Notes: generated by a model not told the origin, from the letters alone. A stretch of 64,000 bases of DNA from Mucilaginibacter paludis DSM 18603 (GCF_000166195.2 NZ_CM001403.1:7800877-7864876); one strand, 5' to 3'. Counted from the first letter of the stretch, positions 1 to 9,396 are shown. Made by a program: numbers and translations.

Positions 1-2144
1 ACGAGCAAAGTGGAATCATCCAGTTGTACAGCGTCCACTTTGATCCCACAAATTGTACTGCCATATTCAACGCCTCAACTCATATGGAATTTTGGTAATA
101 ATGCGATTGATACAGTTTCAAGACCAGCAAAAACCACGATAACTAAAACAGAGGGTAGTAACACCACTGTACTTTACCAATATACATATGGAAAACCAAT
201 AACTTATTCAAATGCTGGAACTTATAATATTAAGGTCACTGCAATTGATACAATTACAACTTTATGCGGTTCAACCGAGGATATTTATTTATCGTTTACC
301 ATCGTTGATCCCCCCGCAGCTAAATTCACCTCCCGCGATACCGTTTGCACTGCTGATACGGTTGGTTTTAAAGACCTTACCATTGGCAATACAGTCAAAA
401 CCTGGCATTGGGATTTCGGTAACGGCGATACCTCTGCCGTTCAAAATCCCGTATATCATTTTTTACAGCCCGGTAAATACAAAGTTACGTTAACTGTTGC
501 CGGTACAACAGGGTGTGCAAACTCGGTTTTTAAGTATGTATACGCAAGGCCTTTGCCGATTTTGATGTTCCCGCACCACTTTGCGATTCACCTTTATCCG
601 TTACCTTTATTGATAAGTCCACTCCATCCGAAGGGAAAATAACATCTTGGTTCTGGGATTTTGGCGATGGTACAACCTTACCTAAAGCTGATGCGAACCC
701 AGTGACTCATACTTATGCTTCGGCACAGCCCTATACCGCTACGCTAACAGTTACTACTGATAAAAGCTGCACAGCATCTTTGCCTAAAATTAAGACAGTC
801 AATTTTTCACCCAAGGTGGATTTTACACTTCCTGATGCTTGCCAATATGATTATTATGTAAATTTCACATCACTTTCTTCTGTGGCAGACAGCTTGAACG
901 ATAATTTAAGTTATTTGTGGGATTTTGGCGACGGAACGGACAAGGTTAATGGTAAAACAGCGCGGCATCACTATATCAATCCAGGCAAGTACAACGTTAA
1001 ACTCACGGTTACAACGGCTAATGGTTGCATTAGGGACACAATTAAACAACTTACTATAAACGGCGGATCGCCCAAAGCAGCATTCACTGTTCTGCATAAA
1101 GATACCCTATGCAGCAATCACGCGGTTGTGTTTGAAACACAGGCTTACGTTAAGGATTTTAACGGGGGTAAAGTGAATAGTTTTACAATTGATTTTGGCG
1201 ATAACAGCCCCATCCAAACATTTCGAATTGATTCGGGCAGTACATTTACGCACAAGTATCCAACAGAATACGTGAAGCTCTCAACACCATACCAGGTTAC
1301 CATGACCGCAAATTCAGGATCAGATGTAAAATGTTCTGTTGTGTTGCCACAGACTATTAACCTGCTTGCCGTGCCTAAAATAACGGCCTTTAACCTGCCT
1401 GCAGAAATATGTCTCAATGCCGCTCCATTGCCATTGTCGCCCTTAGTAATTCCACAGGCAGGCGGCCCGTCCGCCACAGCAAGCTTCACCATTGATGGTG
1501 CTTTAGCTACTGATGGCATTTTTTATCCAGCGGTTTTAGGTACCGGCGCACATGTGGTTACCTGTTATTATACCGCCAACGGCACGCCATGTGCAGATAC
1601 CAGCAGCTCAAAAACTATTATGGTTGAACCAATAGCTACGGTAGCCGCAGGGCCGGATATTACCATTTTGTCGGGAGGGCAGGCCAAAGTAAAAGCAAGT
1701 ATAAGCGGCGGTAATAATAATAAAATACAATGGTCGCCAACAGCCGGATTGAGCGACCCGACTATCCAAGATCCATATGCGTCTCCCAAGGTCACTACCT
1801 TGTACACACTTACCGTTACGTCAACTACAGATACATTGGCTTGCCCGGTGAGCGATACGGTAACCGTTAAGGTATTACAGGCACCAATTGTGCCCAATAC
1901 TTTTACACCCAACGGAGATAGTAAAAATGATGTTTGGGACATAAAATACCTTAATTCATACCCCGATTGTACGGTTGAGGTTTATAACCGCAATGGCCAG
2001 AAAGTATTTTATTCTATTGGATACGGAATACCTTGGGATGGTCGATATAATTCTGTTAATTTGCCTGTAGGTACCTATTATTATATTATAGATCCTAAAA
2101 ACGGCCGTAGTAAAATTTCTGGCTCTGTCACAATTATCAGGTAA
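1..2144 (+). pseudogene. PKD-repeat surface protein with T9SS type B C-terminal domain; 5' end outside window, internal frameshift
   Basis: This is the 3' part of a large secreted multi-PKD adhesin-like protein. The reading frame is open from base 1, so the GTG at 10 is probably not the real start. PKD domains are visible from motifs such as WHWDFGNGD, FWDFGDG and LWDFGDG, at about 310-540, 555-790, 800-1060 and 1070-1360. The last 85 or so residues (from VPNTFTPNGDSKNDVWDI to the end) are a gliding-motility/CHU_C-type C-terminal domain, the signal that directs proteins to the type IX secretion system. Near 552-555 the frame changes: frame 1 stops at 642, but the other forward frame continues the interrupted PKD domain as ADFDVPAPLCDS. 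A one-base loss is the simplest explanation, by mutation or sequencing error. The PorP/SprF gene starts on the next base after the stop, so the two are surely one unit. Confidence 0.82.
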
Positions 2145-3152
2145 ATGAAGAGAATTTGGTTTGTATTATTACTTACAGTAGTGGGTGTAAATATCAAGGC
2201 GCAACAATTGCCGCAATACACGCAGTATATTTTAAACCCGCTTTTAATTAACCCTGCGGTTAGCGGAATTGAAAATTACACCGATGCTAAAGCGGGATAC
2301 CGTAGCCAATGGACTGGTTTGCAGGGAGCTCCGGTAACATCCTATTTTACCATTACCGCCCCATTAGGACGTAATTTTGTTGATGGCGATGCTTTACAGG
2401 TTCCGGCGGACGGTGATAATCCCATCGGCCGATCATTTGTCCGCACTTACCGTGCGGCCGAACCTCACCACGGAATTGGTTTAACGATGCTGACAGATAA
2501 GGCGGGGCCCATCCGCCAAACCTATATCAACGCTACTTACGCTTATCATATCGGTTTAACTTCTAACCTTAATCTTTCAGCGGGATTATCAGGTGGATTT
2601 AATAACGTTAATCTAAATATAAACGAAGTTATCCTTGAATATCCACTTGACGCGGCTGTTTATAACGGGAATAACAGCCAGTATAAACTTAATGTTGGCG
2701 CTGGTGTATGGGCGTATTCAGCTAACTACTTCGCGGGCTTATCGGTACAGCAATTTTTACCGCAAACTTTAGATTTTGCTAAAGACTCTCATTACAATCA
2801 GGGTAAAACAGTCCCCCATTATTACCTTACAGGTGGTGTAAAGTTTTTTTTATCTGATGATGTATCGTTATTGCCATCTGTAATGTATAAACTCATTCAA
2901 CCCTCGCAAAACACGGTGGATGTTAATCTCAAATTAGCCTTCCGCGATCATTTTTGGATTGGGGGATCATACCGACAAGATGATGCTGTGGCTGGTATGA
3001 TGGGTTTCACAATTGATTCATTCTTGTCGTTGGGGTATTCTTACGACTATACAACCTCTAATCTCAATACCGTAAGTACCGGTACACACGAAATAGTAGT
3101 AGGTATTCACCTCAATAATAAAGGCAATTCGGGATCGCAAAGAATGTTTTAA
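2145..3152 (+). CDS. PorP/SprF family type IX secretion system membrane protein
   Basis: Outer-membrane protein of 335 residues. A signal peptide ends at about residue 19 (VNIKAQ), followed by the family's typical start QLPQYTQYILNPLLINPAVSG. The rest alternates Gly/aromatic beta strands, as expected of a barrel. PorP/SprF paralogues sit next to genes for large T9SS type B substrates and are thought to help anchor or export that partner. The ATG directly follows the TAA of the PKD protein with no gap, so the two are translationally coupled. Family assignment is firm; the partner role is inferred from position. Confidence 0.9.
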   Translation: MKRIWFVLLLTVVGVNIKAQQLPQYTQYILNPLLINPAVSGIENYTDAKAGYRSQWTGLQGAPVTSYFTITAPLGRNFVDGDALQVPADGDNPIGRSFVRTYRAAEPHHGIGLTMLTDKAGPIRQTYINATYAYHIGLTSNLNLSAGLSGGFNNVNLNINEVILEYPLDAAVYNGNNSQYKLNVGAGVWAYSANYFAGLSVQQFLPQTLDFAKDSHYNQGKTVPHYYLTGGVKFFLSDDVSLLPSVMYKLIQPSQNTVDVNLKLAFRDHFWIGGSYRQDDAVAGMMGFTIDSFLSLGYSYDYTTSNLNTVSTGTHEIVVGIHLNNKGNSGSQRMF

Positions 3153-3180
3153 CTTTCGTGAATAAAATTATCGTAAAGGT

Positions 3181-3211
3181 TTGTAACTTTTGCGATATAT
3201 AAGTATCTTTG
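3181..3211 (+). promoter_or_regulatory. Bacteroidota-type promoter for the SGNH hydrolase gene
   Basis: TTG at 3181-3183, a 20-base gap, then TATCTTTG at 3204-3211 match the -33 TTG / -7 TAnnTTTG pattern of the Bacteroidota primary sigma factor. It lies 38 bases before the ATG at 3250. Confidence 0.65.
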
Positions 3212-3249
3212 ATACAGTTTGATGCCCTAATATTGAACTGCTTGATTAA

Positions 3250-3996
3250 ATGCAAAAAAACTTATTATCGGTACTTGCTCTTGCTTTGCTGTTTACCTTT
3301 GCCGCGTGTAATAAAACAGCCGTAGATCCTGTACAATTGCCTTCTATCGGCGGGAGTTATAACACGGCCCCCGTGGTAGAGTATCATAATATCGTCATCC
3401 TGGGTGGCTCAACGGCCTGGGGAAAAGGGGCCTCGGCACATCAATATTCATGGGTATCCAGGTTAGAGGCCAAAGTAAAATTCCTGCATAAAAACGATAC
3501 CATTATAAATCTCGCTTTTCCCGGATATACTACCTATCACATATTGCCTACCAAATCCGTAACGAAGACGAATCGCCCCGAAGCAGATACCCTCAGGAAC
3601 ATTACTACTGCTTTAGCAAAAAAACCAATCATGGTGATTATCAGTCTTCCCTCAAATGATATTGCTAATGGCTACAACGATGTTGAAATATTGAACAACT
3701 ACAAAACTGTTGCTGATATACTGCATCGCCAGAACATACCTTACTTTATCACCTCAAATCAACCCAGAAACCTGAGCTTAAGTCAGCGTAAACGTTTAAA
3801 AACTTTTACTAACCTGTTAGTTAAAACGTTCCCTGGCCATATTATAGATTACCTTGATCAGTTAAGCGATTCATCATGGTTATTTAAGCCAGTATATAAC
3901 TGCGGTGATGGCATCCACCCTAACGACAGGGGGCACGAGGTGATATACAAAGCCTTTGTCAATAATCTTGCGTTTAAAAAAGCACTTGGTTTTTAG
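3250..3996 (+). CDS. SGNH/GDSL-family hydrolase lipoprotein
   Basis: A 248-residue lipoprotein: the N-terminus runs to the lipobox FAAC with Cys20 as the lipidated residue. SGNH blocks are visible: block I as LGGSTAWGKG with candidate nucleophile Ser54, block III as LPSNDI with Asn136, and block V as DGIHPND with Asp220 and His223. Members are esterases, lipases or carbohydrate acetyl-esterases; the substrate cannot be read from sequence. It has its own promoter 5' of the start and is probably monocistronic. Likely location is the periplasm or outer-membrane surface. Confidence 0.85.
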   Translation: MQKNLLSVLALALLFTFAACNKTAVDPVQLPSIGGSYNTAPVVEYHNIVILGGSTAWGKGASAHQYSWVSRLEAKVKFLHKNDTIINLAFPGYTTYHILPTKSVTKTNRPEADTLRNITTALAKKPIMVIISLPSNDIANGYNDVEILNNYKTVADILHRQNIPYFITSNQPRNLSLSQRKRLKTFTNLLVKTFPGHIIDYLDQLSDSSWLFKPVYNCGDGIHPNDRGHEVIYKAFVNNLAFKKALGF

Positions 3997-4052
3997 TTTG
4001 AACAGCCTGGCAGGATGGGAGAGCATCAAGTGCTAAGCCTCATTTTTCCAGC

Positions 4053-4628
4053 TTAAACCCATTTAACCTTTTCGCTTAACGGGATATTTCTTTTACCGGT
4101 TGGTTGATGATCTGAGTAACCAAGGTATAATACCCCCATCACGATATCCTCATCACCCAGGGCTAAAAAAGTTTTCATGGCCCGGCTGTGTACCATACCG
4201 CCGCTGCCCCAGTACGATGCAATACCCAAAGCCGTGGCACCCAATAAAATATTTTGCATAGCACAGGCTGTAGCAGCTATCTCTTCAAGTACGGGTATCC
4301 TGGTTGTTGGTTTACGTTGCATCGTGCTGACTATAACATGCGATGCCTTATCAGGCATATGCAGTAATTTTTCATAGGTCATCTGCATATATTGATCATC
4401 AGGCGTATTAGCCTTATATAATTCTGCATGTTGCTTGCCAAACTCTTTTCCGTTGGTGTATACCACAAATTTCCACGGTTCTGTATTAGCATGGGTAGGT
4501 GCCCAGTCGGCCAGTTCAAGCAGTTGGGTAATTACTTCATCAGGTATTTTTTTGCCATTCATCTCAGGCGGCTTCGTTGTGCGGCGATTTTTGATAACAG
4601 ATGATAGGGTGTCGAATATTTCTGACAT
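4053..4628 (-). CDS. Nitroreductase family protein
   Basis: FMN-dependent oxidoreductase of 191 residues, the usual size for the compact nitroreductase branch. The N-terminal RRTTKP stretch fits the FMN-phosphate-binding RRS/T motif, followed by ADWAPTHANTEPWKFVV, the conserved 'APS..N.QPW' region. A late GVLYLGY segment is also typical. Such enzymes use NAD(P)H to reduce nitro compounds or quinones; the physiological substrate is unknown. It is a lone gene, convergent with the SGNH hydrolase. Confidence 0.9.
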   Translation of the reverse strand: MSEIFDTLSSVIKNRRTTKPPEMNGKKIPDEVITQLLELADWAPTHANTEPWKFVVYTNGKEFGKQHAELYKANTPDDQYMQMTYEKLLHMPDKASHVIVSTMQRKPTTRIPVLEEIAATACAMQNILLGATALGIASYWGSGGMVHSRAMKTFLALGDEDIVMGVLYLGYSDHQPTGKRNIPLSEKVKWV

Positions 4629-4717
4629 GATAAATTACTTGTTTGGTGGCTGCAATAATAGAGAAAGCAAACAATATTTGTTTCATAGTGAGGTAAAAAG
4701 CATGTTGCCATTTTATT

Positions 4718-4749
4718 TTGCCAAAGTTGAGTTTGAATTTTTACTTTTG
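4718..4749 (+). promoter_or_regulatory. Promoter for the hypothetical gene at 4769
   Basis: TTG at 4718-4720, a 21-base gap, and TACTTTTG at 4742-4749. Transcription would begin around 4756, after the earlier in-frame TTG at 4718, so the ATG at 4769 is the likely start. Confidence 0.6.
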
Positions 4750-4768
4750 GCCTTTCAAACAGAAAGTC

Positions 4769-5266
4769 ATGTCTAACAAATCGAAAAAAATATTTTTATT
4801 GCTCAGCATCGTTGTGCCATTTTTACTTTATTGCTTTTATTATTATGGCATGATGGTGAAAAACGCACCTTATAAATTTGCCGAGTTTGATTCCATTGTA
4901 TTTAATTATGGCATAGGGGATAGCTTAATTAATAAGTATAACTCTAAAACAATGGAATATCAATACGTTAACTCGCACGACTCGTTGATCAAATCAAAAT
5001 TAAAATTGAACAAAGACGATTTATTATACTTACACCGTAAAGCGGCCGACTTAGGTTTCTGGGATTTTCCGTCTAACCTGGTCAATGATACCAGCATAAG
5101 GAAAGATGCCAAAGCGCTGCATTATTATATTGAGTTTAAATATAAGCGTAAAACCAAGAAGGTTTATTTTGACTCTGCCTACGAAGGGAAGCCCGATTTG
5201 AAAGATGCCGCAGAACGTTTGGTAAGAGAAATACAAAAAAAGATGGAGGAAGCCGAAAAGAGATAA
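4769..5266 (+). CDS. Hypothetical membrane-anchored protein
   Basis: A protein of 165 residues with one N-terminal hydrophobic segment (IFLLLSIVVPFLLYCFYYYG) after a Lys-rich start, so it is probably a signal anchor with the rest in the periplasm. The remainder is hydrophilic, mixed alpha/beta, with a charged C-terminal helix (VREIQKKMEEAEKR). I do not recognise the family with confidence. The ATG at 4769 is chosen over upstream in-frame starts because those lie inside the promoter. Confidence 0.65.
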   Translation: MSNKSKKIFLLLSIVVPFLLYCFYYYGMMVKNAPYKFAEFDSIVFNYGIGDSLINKYNSKTMEYQYVNSHDSLIKSKLKLNKDDLLYLHRKAADLGFWDFPSNLVNDTSIRKDAKALHYYIEFKYKRKTKKVYFDSAYEGKPDLKDAAERLVREIQKKMEEAEKR

Positions 5267-5338
5267 TTGCGCTTTAGTACCATTGATTTATACGCTCAAA
5301 ACCAAAGCACTGAAAGAGGAGAAGGAGGGGGTATTCAA

Positions 5339-5400
5339 GTGATAAATTGCAATGCCGATGCATCCGGACAATCTCTACTTTCCATTGTAGCGTTTATCAC
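5339..5400 (+). other. Long inverted repeat in the leader of the lipoprotein gene at 5432
   Basis: GTGATAAA (5339-5346) pairs perfectly with TTTATCAC (5393-5400). Inside it CAATG (5350-5354) pairs with CATTG (5383-5387), leaving a 28-base loop. There is no T-tract, so it is not a standard terminator. It ends 31 bases before the next start codon. Confidence 0.4.
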
Positions 5401-5431
5401 GTTCATAACGTAAGGGCATAAAACATCGTTT

Positions 5432-5950
5432 ATGAAAAAGCTTTTACTTGTATTGATTTGGTTTGTTTGCCTGCTGGGCTGTAAAAAGGAAGATTTTAGT
5501 TATCAATCCGATTTCGAAAAAAGTTATAATGCCTGGCTCAGTTTCAAAAGTACTTCGGGCAATAATTATGACTACACAGTGGTGTCGGGTTCGGTTTTCG
5601 GTTTTGGCTCGACAACCATCATCACTGTTATTAATGGAAAAATTACCGCAAGAAGTTACGAGGCCTATCGTATAGCTCAGAGCCCCGGAGGGAATACCAC
5701 GGTTTTAAAAAGCTGGGCAGAGGATGCCTCTTCACTTAATACACATGCCAGCGAAGGGGCTTTATTGCTAACGCTGGACGAAGTTTATGATAAGGCCAAA
5801 AGCGTATGGCTTAAGGCTGATAAAAAAACGAATGATATATCTTTTGTTGCAGCCAATAATGGATTGATATCAGCATGTGGGTATTACCCTAACGGATGCC
5901 AGGACGATTGTTTCTTTGGCATTAACATAGCATCTATCAAGGCAAGATAA
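5432..5950 (+). CDS. Hypothetical lipoprotein (DUF6174-like)
   Basis: A 172-residue protein with a short signal peptide and lipobox LLGC (Cys17), followed by a Lys/Glu linker. The W...YDYTV... segment followed by a 'V.NGKI' strand resembles the DUF6174 pattern of small secreted lipoproteins. That family name is from memory and is weak. Four Cys residues in the last 30 positions (SACGYYPNGCQDDCF plus flanks) could form disulfides. Function unknown. Confidence 0.65.
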   Translation: MKKLLLVLIWFVCLLGCKKEDFSYQSDFEKSYNAWLSFKSTSGNNYDYTVVSGSVFGFGSTTIITVINGKITARSYEAYRIAQSPGGNTTVLKSWAEDASSLNTHASEGALLLTLDEVYDKAKSVWLKADKKTNDISFVAANNGLISACGYYPNGCQDDCFFGINIASIKAR

Positions 5951-6008
5951 ATGAGCAGCAATACTTATCAGGCATTTGTTTAAGTAAAAAAACAAATGCC
6001 GGGTGGTA

Positions 6009-6039
6009 TTGCTATTTTAAAACTAAAGCCCTATATTTG
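6009..6039 (+). promoter_or_regulatory. Promoter of rplU-rpmA
   Basis: TTG at 6009-6011, a 20-base gap, and TATATTTG at 6032-6039. It lies 33 bases before the rplU ATG and is one of the clearest consensus promoters in the window. Confidence 0.75.
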
Positions 6040-6072
6040 CACCTCATTTTAAATAAACAAAAATAATTAACA

Positions 6073-6381
6073 ATGTACGCAATAGTAAGTATAGCCGGAC
6101 AGCAATTTAAAGTTGCAAAAGACCAGCACCTCTTTGTACACCGCTTACAGGGAGATGAAGGCGCTAGTATTGAATTTGACAATGTATTGTTAGCAGAAAA
6201 CGAAGGTAGTTTCAAATTGGGAGCCGATTTGAAAAGCGCTAAAGTAACAGCTAAAATCGTGTCTCATTTAAAGGGTGATAAAGTGATCATTTTCAAAAAG
6301 AAAAGAAGAAAAGGTTACAAAAAGAAAAATGGTCACCGCCAGCAATTCACTAAAATAGAGATCACTGGTATTTCGTTATAA
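6073..6381 (+). CDS. rplU: 50S ribosomal protein L21
   Basis: Full-length L21 (102 residues) of the large ribosomal subunit. The start MYAIVSIAGQQFKV and the late KKKRRKGYKKKNGHRQQFT block are diagnostic. It is followed 50 bases later by rpmA, the usual bacterial pairing. Confidence 0.97.
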   Translation: MYAIVSIAGQQFKVAKDQHLFVHRLQGDEGASIEFDNVLLAENEGSFKLGADLKSAKVTAKIVSHLKGDKVIIFKKKRRKGYKKKNGHRQQFTKIEITGISL

Positions 6382-6431
6382 TTTAAGGTTACACTCAGGG
6401 TTGTTATCAATCCATTAAAATATTAAAAAAA

Positions 6432-6842
6432 ATGGCACACAAAAAAGGAGCCGGTAGTTCCAGGAACGGTCGCGAGTCACATAGCAAGCGTTTAGGTATT
6501 AAAATTTTTGGCGGTCAGCCAGCAATTGCCGGTAATATCATTGTTCGTCAACGTGGTACCAGGCACAATCCTGATAAAAACGTAGGCATCGGTAAAGATC
6601 ATACATTATTTGCTTTAGTAGCTGGTGAAGTAGTTTTCAAAAAGAAAGCTGATAACCGTTCATACGTATCAGTTATTCCTTTTCAAACTGCTCCTGTAGC
6701 AGAAGATGCCGCTCCGGCACCTGTTGCAGCGCAAGCAGCTCAAGAAGTTGAAGCTCCTGTAGCTAAAGCCCCTAAGGCAGCAAAAGCTCCGAAAGAAGAA
6801 GCTGCTGCTGCAGATTCAACTGAAGAAGAAGTTGTTGCTTAA
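6432..6842 (+). CDS. rpmA: 50S ribosomal protein L27 with an Ala/Pro/Glu-rich C-terminal extension
   Basis: L27, whose N-terminus reaches the peptidyl-transferase centre. The first 85 or so residues are canonical (MAHKKGAGSSRNGRESHSKRLG...GTRHNPDKNVGIGKDHTLFA). L27 is usually 85-90 residues, but this one has 136: the last 45 or so are low-complexity Ala, Pro, Lys and Glu (EAPVAKAPKAAKAPKEEAAA and flanks), probably disordered. The reading frame through the tail is clean and runs to a stop 19 bases before a strong terminator. No cleavable Firmicutes-type N-terminal leader is present. Confidence 0.96.
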   Translation: MAHKKGAGSSRNGRESHSKRLGIKIFGGQPAIAGNIIVRQRGTRHNPDKNVGIGKDHTLFALVAGEVVFKKKADNRSYVSVIPFQTAPVAEDAAPAPVAAQAAQEVEAPVAKAPKAAKAPKEEAAAADSTEEEVVA

Positions 6843-6860
6843 TTTAGGCACGCTAATATA

Positions 6861-6896
6861 AAAAAAGCCCTGATCAAATTGATCAGGGCTTTTTTT
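6861..6896 (+). terminator. Bidirectional rho-independent terminator
   Basis: The stem GCCCTGATCAA (6867-6877) pairs with TTGATCAGGGC (6879-6889), flanked by six A before and a T-tract after. It closes rplU-rpmA on plus and the convergent GH15 gene on minus. Confidence 0.9.
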
Positions 6897-6966
6897 ATGT
6901 GCAGAGCATACGTTATCAGGCAGTGTTTAAAACGTCAAAGCCATCATCCGTAGCTAACTGTAGTCA

Positions 6967-8751
6967 TTACATGAATATCGGTCTGTCCAATTTCATGGCT
7001 ATCCTGTATGCAGCGTTCATCAGGCCAACATGGCTGTAAGCCTGCGGAAAATTACCCCATTGGCTGCCATCGTTTTCGTCTACATCCTCACTAAATAGAA
7101 GTAAATGGTTTGAAAACTTCAGCAGGTTCTCAAATTCGCGAACCGCATCATCAATACGGCCAACAGCAGCAAGGGCTTCCACATACCAAAAAGCGCAGAT
7201 AAGGAAAGTAGTTTTAGGTTTACCAAAATCATCTGCATATAAATACCTGTAAAACAAACCATTACTTGCTTTTAGTTCGCTTTCTAATGCAATAAGATGA
7301 TCCTTGGCTTTTTGCGACGTGGGGTCGAGATAGTTCATCATAATAAGCTGTAAGGTACTGGCATCAAGGTTTTTACTACCTACCGAGTTGGTATATACCT
7401 TCCGCTCCGGGTCATAACAACTCTCAATATGTTCGGCCGCTCGCGCCTTCAGTGCTATAGCTTTATCTTCCAGCGCCTGATTACCTATCGTCTTCGCCAT
7501 TTTTTCGGCTGCCGAAGCGCCTGCCCACTGAAAAAGATTACTGTAGCAATGGATGTTGGCAAAATTGCGAAACTCCCAAATGCCAGCGTCCTTTTCATCT
7601 ATTGTTTTTTCTATCTTAAAAAGCAAATACTCAATCCACCGGGCGGAGTCTTTTCGTTCGCTATAAACAAAACGATGGTCGGTATACAGGGGTAGTATAG
7701 ATATCGAAACCTGCCCATAAATATCATTCTGAATATGCTCAGAAGCTTGGTTACCAACACGTACAGGCTTATTGCCTAAATAGCCATCCAGGTGATCGAG
7801 TACAAATTCTTCAATGTTTTTTTGCCCTGTAATACTGTACAAGGGCTGATACCTAAAATCTTCCGAAAAAGAAATATCGGTAACATATCCAAAGTACCTT
7901 TCCATTTCTTCAAAATGGCCTATATGGTTTAGTGCTGTTATTACGTAATAAGTATCTCTCAACCAGCAATAGCGATAGTCCCAGTTACGGCCGCTGCCTG
8001 GCGATTCGGGCAAGCTTGTTGTGCTGGCCGCTATAATAGCTCCCGTATCCTCAAACTGATGGATTTTAAGGGCCAGGGCCGATCGGATAACGAAGGGTTG
8101 ATAAAACGTAGCGATGGTAGAATGCTTGATCCAGATACGCCAATACTGAATCGTTTCGCGCAGAAAGCGGGTAGCCGTACTTATCAAAGGTGCCTCTAAA
8201 GGCTCACCATAGGTAAGCACAAGGTATCGTGTTTCGTTCAATACGAAAAATTGTTCATCAAAAACATAGCTCACCGGAATATTGGTAGTTAAGCGGATCT
8301 TTTCTTCGCCACCTAAAAATTGGATATGGTTACTCCCGCGGTTTACGGTAAGTTTGGTTGCGCCATATTCAGACACTGGCTCGCACTTTACGCGTATGCG
8401 CGGCGAGCCCTCCAAAGGGTCAATCTGCCTGATCAGCATCAGGGGCTTATAATACCTGTCGTGTTCGCGAAATCGGGGGGCGTAGTCTGTAATTTTATAT
8501 TTACCACCATGCGTATCCGTAATCTCGGTAATCAATACATTTGTATTTTCAAGATAATATTGGTTTGATGTGAAGTCCCCTTCGGGCAGGATGGAAAACT
8601 CGCCGCCTTTTTGCTTATCCAGTAAGCCTCCAAATATAAAGGTGCTATCAAAACGGGGCCAGCAAAGCCAGTCGATATTGGTATTTTTATTTACGTGAGC
8701 TAAAAAGGCGCAATTGCCAATAATGCCGGTTTGGTAGGTATGTTTTGCCAT
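6967..8751 (-). CDS. Glycoside hydrolase family 15 protein (glucoamylase or trehalase-like)
   Basis: A cytosolic enzyme of 594 residues with no signal peptide. The N-terminal beta domain (GIIGNCAFLAHVN...NIDWLCWPRFDS) leads into an (alpha/alpha)6 barrel with the GH15 signature GSGRNWDYRYCWLRDTYY. Further motifs are SEHIQNDIYGQV and, near the C-terminus, WGNFPQAYSHVGLMNAAYR. Family members hydrolyse alpha-glucosides with inversion. Some bacterial and archaeal proteins of this size and N-terminal pattern are trehalases, which would fit the trehalose synthesis gene at 24621. The substrate is not decided by sequence. Confidence 0.92.
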   Translation of the reverse strand: MAKHTYQTGIIGNCAFLAHVNKNTNIDWLCWPRFDSTFIFGGLLDKQKGGEFSILPEGDFTSNQYYLENTNVLITEITDTHGGKYKITDYAPRFREHDRYYKPLMLIRQIDPLEGSPRIRVKCEPVSEYGATKLTVNRGSNHIQFLGGEEKIRLTTNIPVSYVFDEQFFVLNETRYLVLTYGEPLEAPLISTATRFLRETIQYWRIWIKHSTIATFYQPFVIRSALALKIHQFEDTGAIIAASTTSLPESPGSGRNWDYRYCWLRDTYYVITALNHIGHFEEMERYFGYVTDISFSEDFRYQPLYSITGQKNIEEFVLDHLDGYLGNKPVRVGNQASEHIQNDIYGQVSISILPLYTDHRFVYSERKDSARWIEYLLFKIEKTIDEKDAGIWEFRNFANIHCYSNLFQWAGASAAEKMAKTIGNQALEDKAIALKARAAEHIESCYDPERKVYTNSVGSKNLDASTLQLIMMNYLDPTSQKAKDHLIALESELKASNGLFYRYLYADDFGKPKTTFLICAFWYVEALAAVGRIDDAVREFENLLKFSNHLLLFSEDVDENDGSQWGNFPQAYSHVGLMNAAYRIAMKLDRPIFM

Positions 8752-8842
8752 AGTATATGCTGTAACAGATGTTGATTATACAGCAATAACCCATTATGTT
8801 CGGTGTTGTTTTCTAAATTTAATTTCGTGTATATTTAACAGT

Positions 8843-9358
8843 ATGCAAATGGCGGACTACCTGGACAAATTTCAAAAAACCGCGACAGGCTTAAACAAGC
8901 ATTATTTCGATTCGGCAGGCCTTCATTTTAAGGTAGGAGAGTGGCTGGGTTGTGCCGTGTTAAAAATCCAGAAGCCATCCTGGTGCAACAAGCCCCCGGA
9001 AGGTAAACCTTTTGAGCGGTCAATTTTTTTTTCAATATGGGTAAGCGCAGAGGGCATTCAACACAATAGATTGTATTACAATATACACGCATTGAAATTA
9101 AGAGAGTTAAATCAATATAAGATCCAAAGTCGCGAATTTGCCCAGGCATTCCGCAACCGATTGGGGCCTTACGCTATAAACTGGCCAAATTTAAGCACCA
9201 ATTACGGACCGTTAACGCTGATGCAAGGCTGGGTAGAGTTGGATAAACTGGAAGAAGAGGTACCGAAACTTTGCTATAGTTTTAAGCCTATCGCCATTAT
9301 CATTGACGAATTGCTTACTGAACGCAAAAAACAGATACTTTCAATATCATATTTTTAA
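8843..9358 (+). CDS. Hypothetical protein
   Basis: A soluble protein of 171 residues with no signal peptide, divergent from the GH15 gene across a 91-base gap. It has many aromatic and Trp residues (WLGC, PSWCNKPP, INWPNL, MQGWVEL) and a charged C-terminus (LLTERKKQIL). I do not recognise a domain. Codon use matches the neighbours and the frame is clean, so it is probably real and specific to related Bacteroidota. Confidence 0.7.
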   Translation: MQMADYLDKFQKTATGLNKHYFDSAGLHFKVGEWLGCAVLKIQKPSWCNKPPEGKPFERSIFFSIWVSAEGIQHNRLYYNIHALKLRELNQYKIQSREFAQAFRNRLGPYAINWPNLSTNYGPLTLMQGWVELDKLEEEVPKLCYSFKPIAIIIDELLTERKKQILSISYF

Positions 9359-9365
9359 AATAGAT

Positions 9366-9396
9366 TTCACAATTACAACAATAGGTATTAGCTTTG
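9366..9396 (+). promoter_or_regulatory. Promoter of the peroxiredoxin gene
   Basis: A perfect -7 element TAGCTTTG (9389-9396) with an imperfect -33 (TTC at 9366-9368, gap 20). It lies 44 bases before the ATG. Confidence 0.5.

Noticed and set aside
10..642. Separate gene with a GTG start at 10
   Set aside because: The frame is open to the window edge and the PKD text continues across the frameshift, so it is a fragment of one larger gene.
4718..4768. Longer N-terminus for the protein at 4769
   Set aside because: The in-frame upstream TTG lies inside the promoter, and the ATG at 4769 gives a normal signal anchor.
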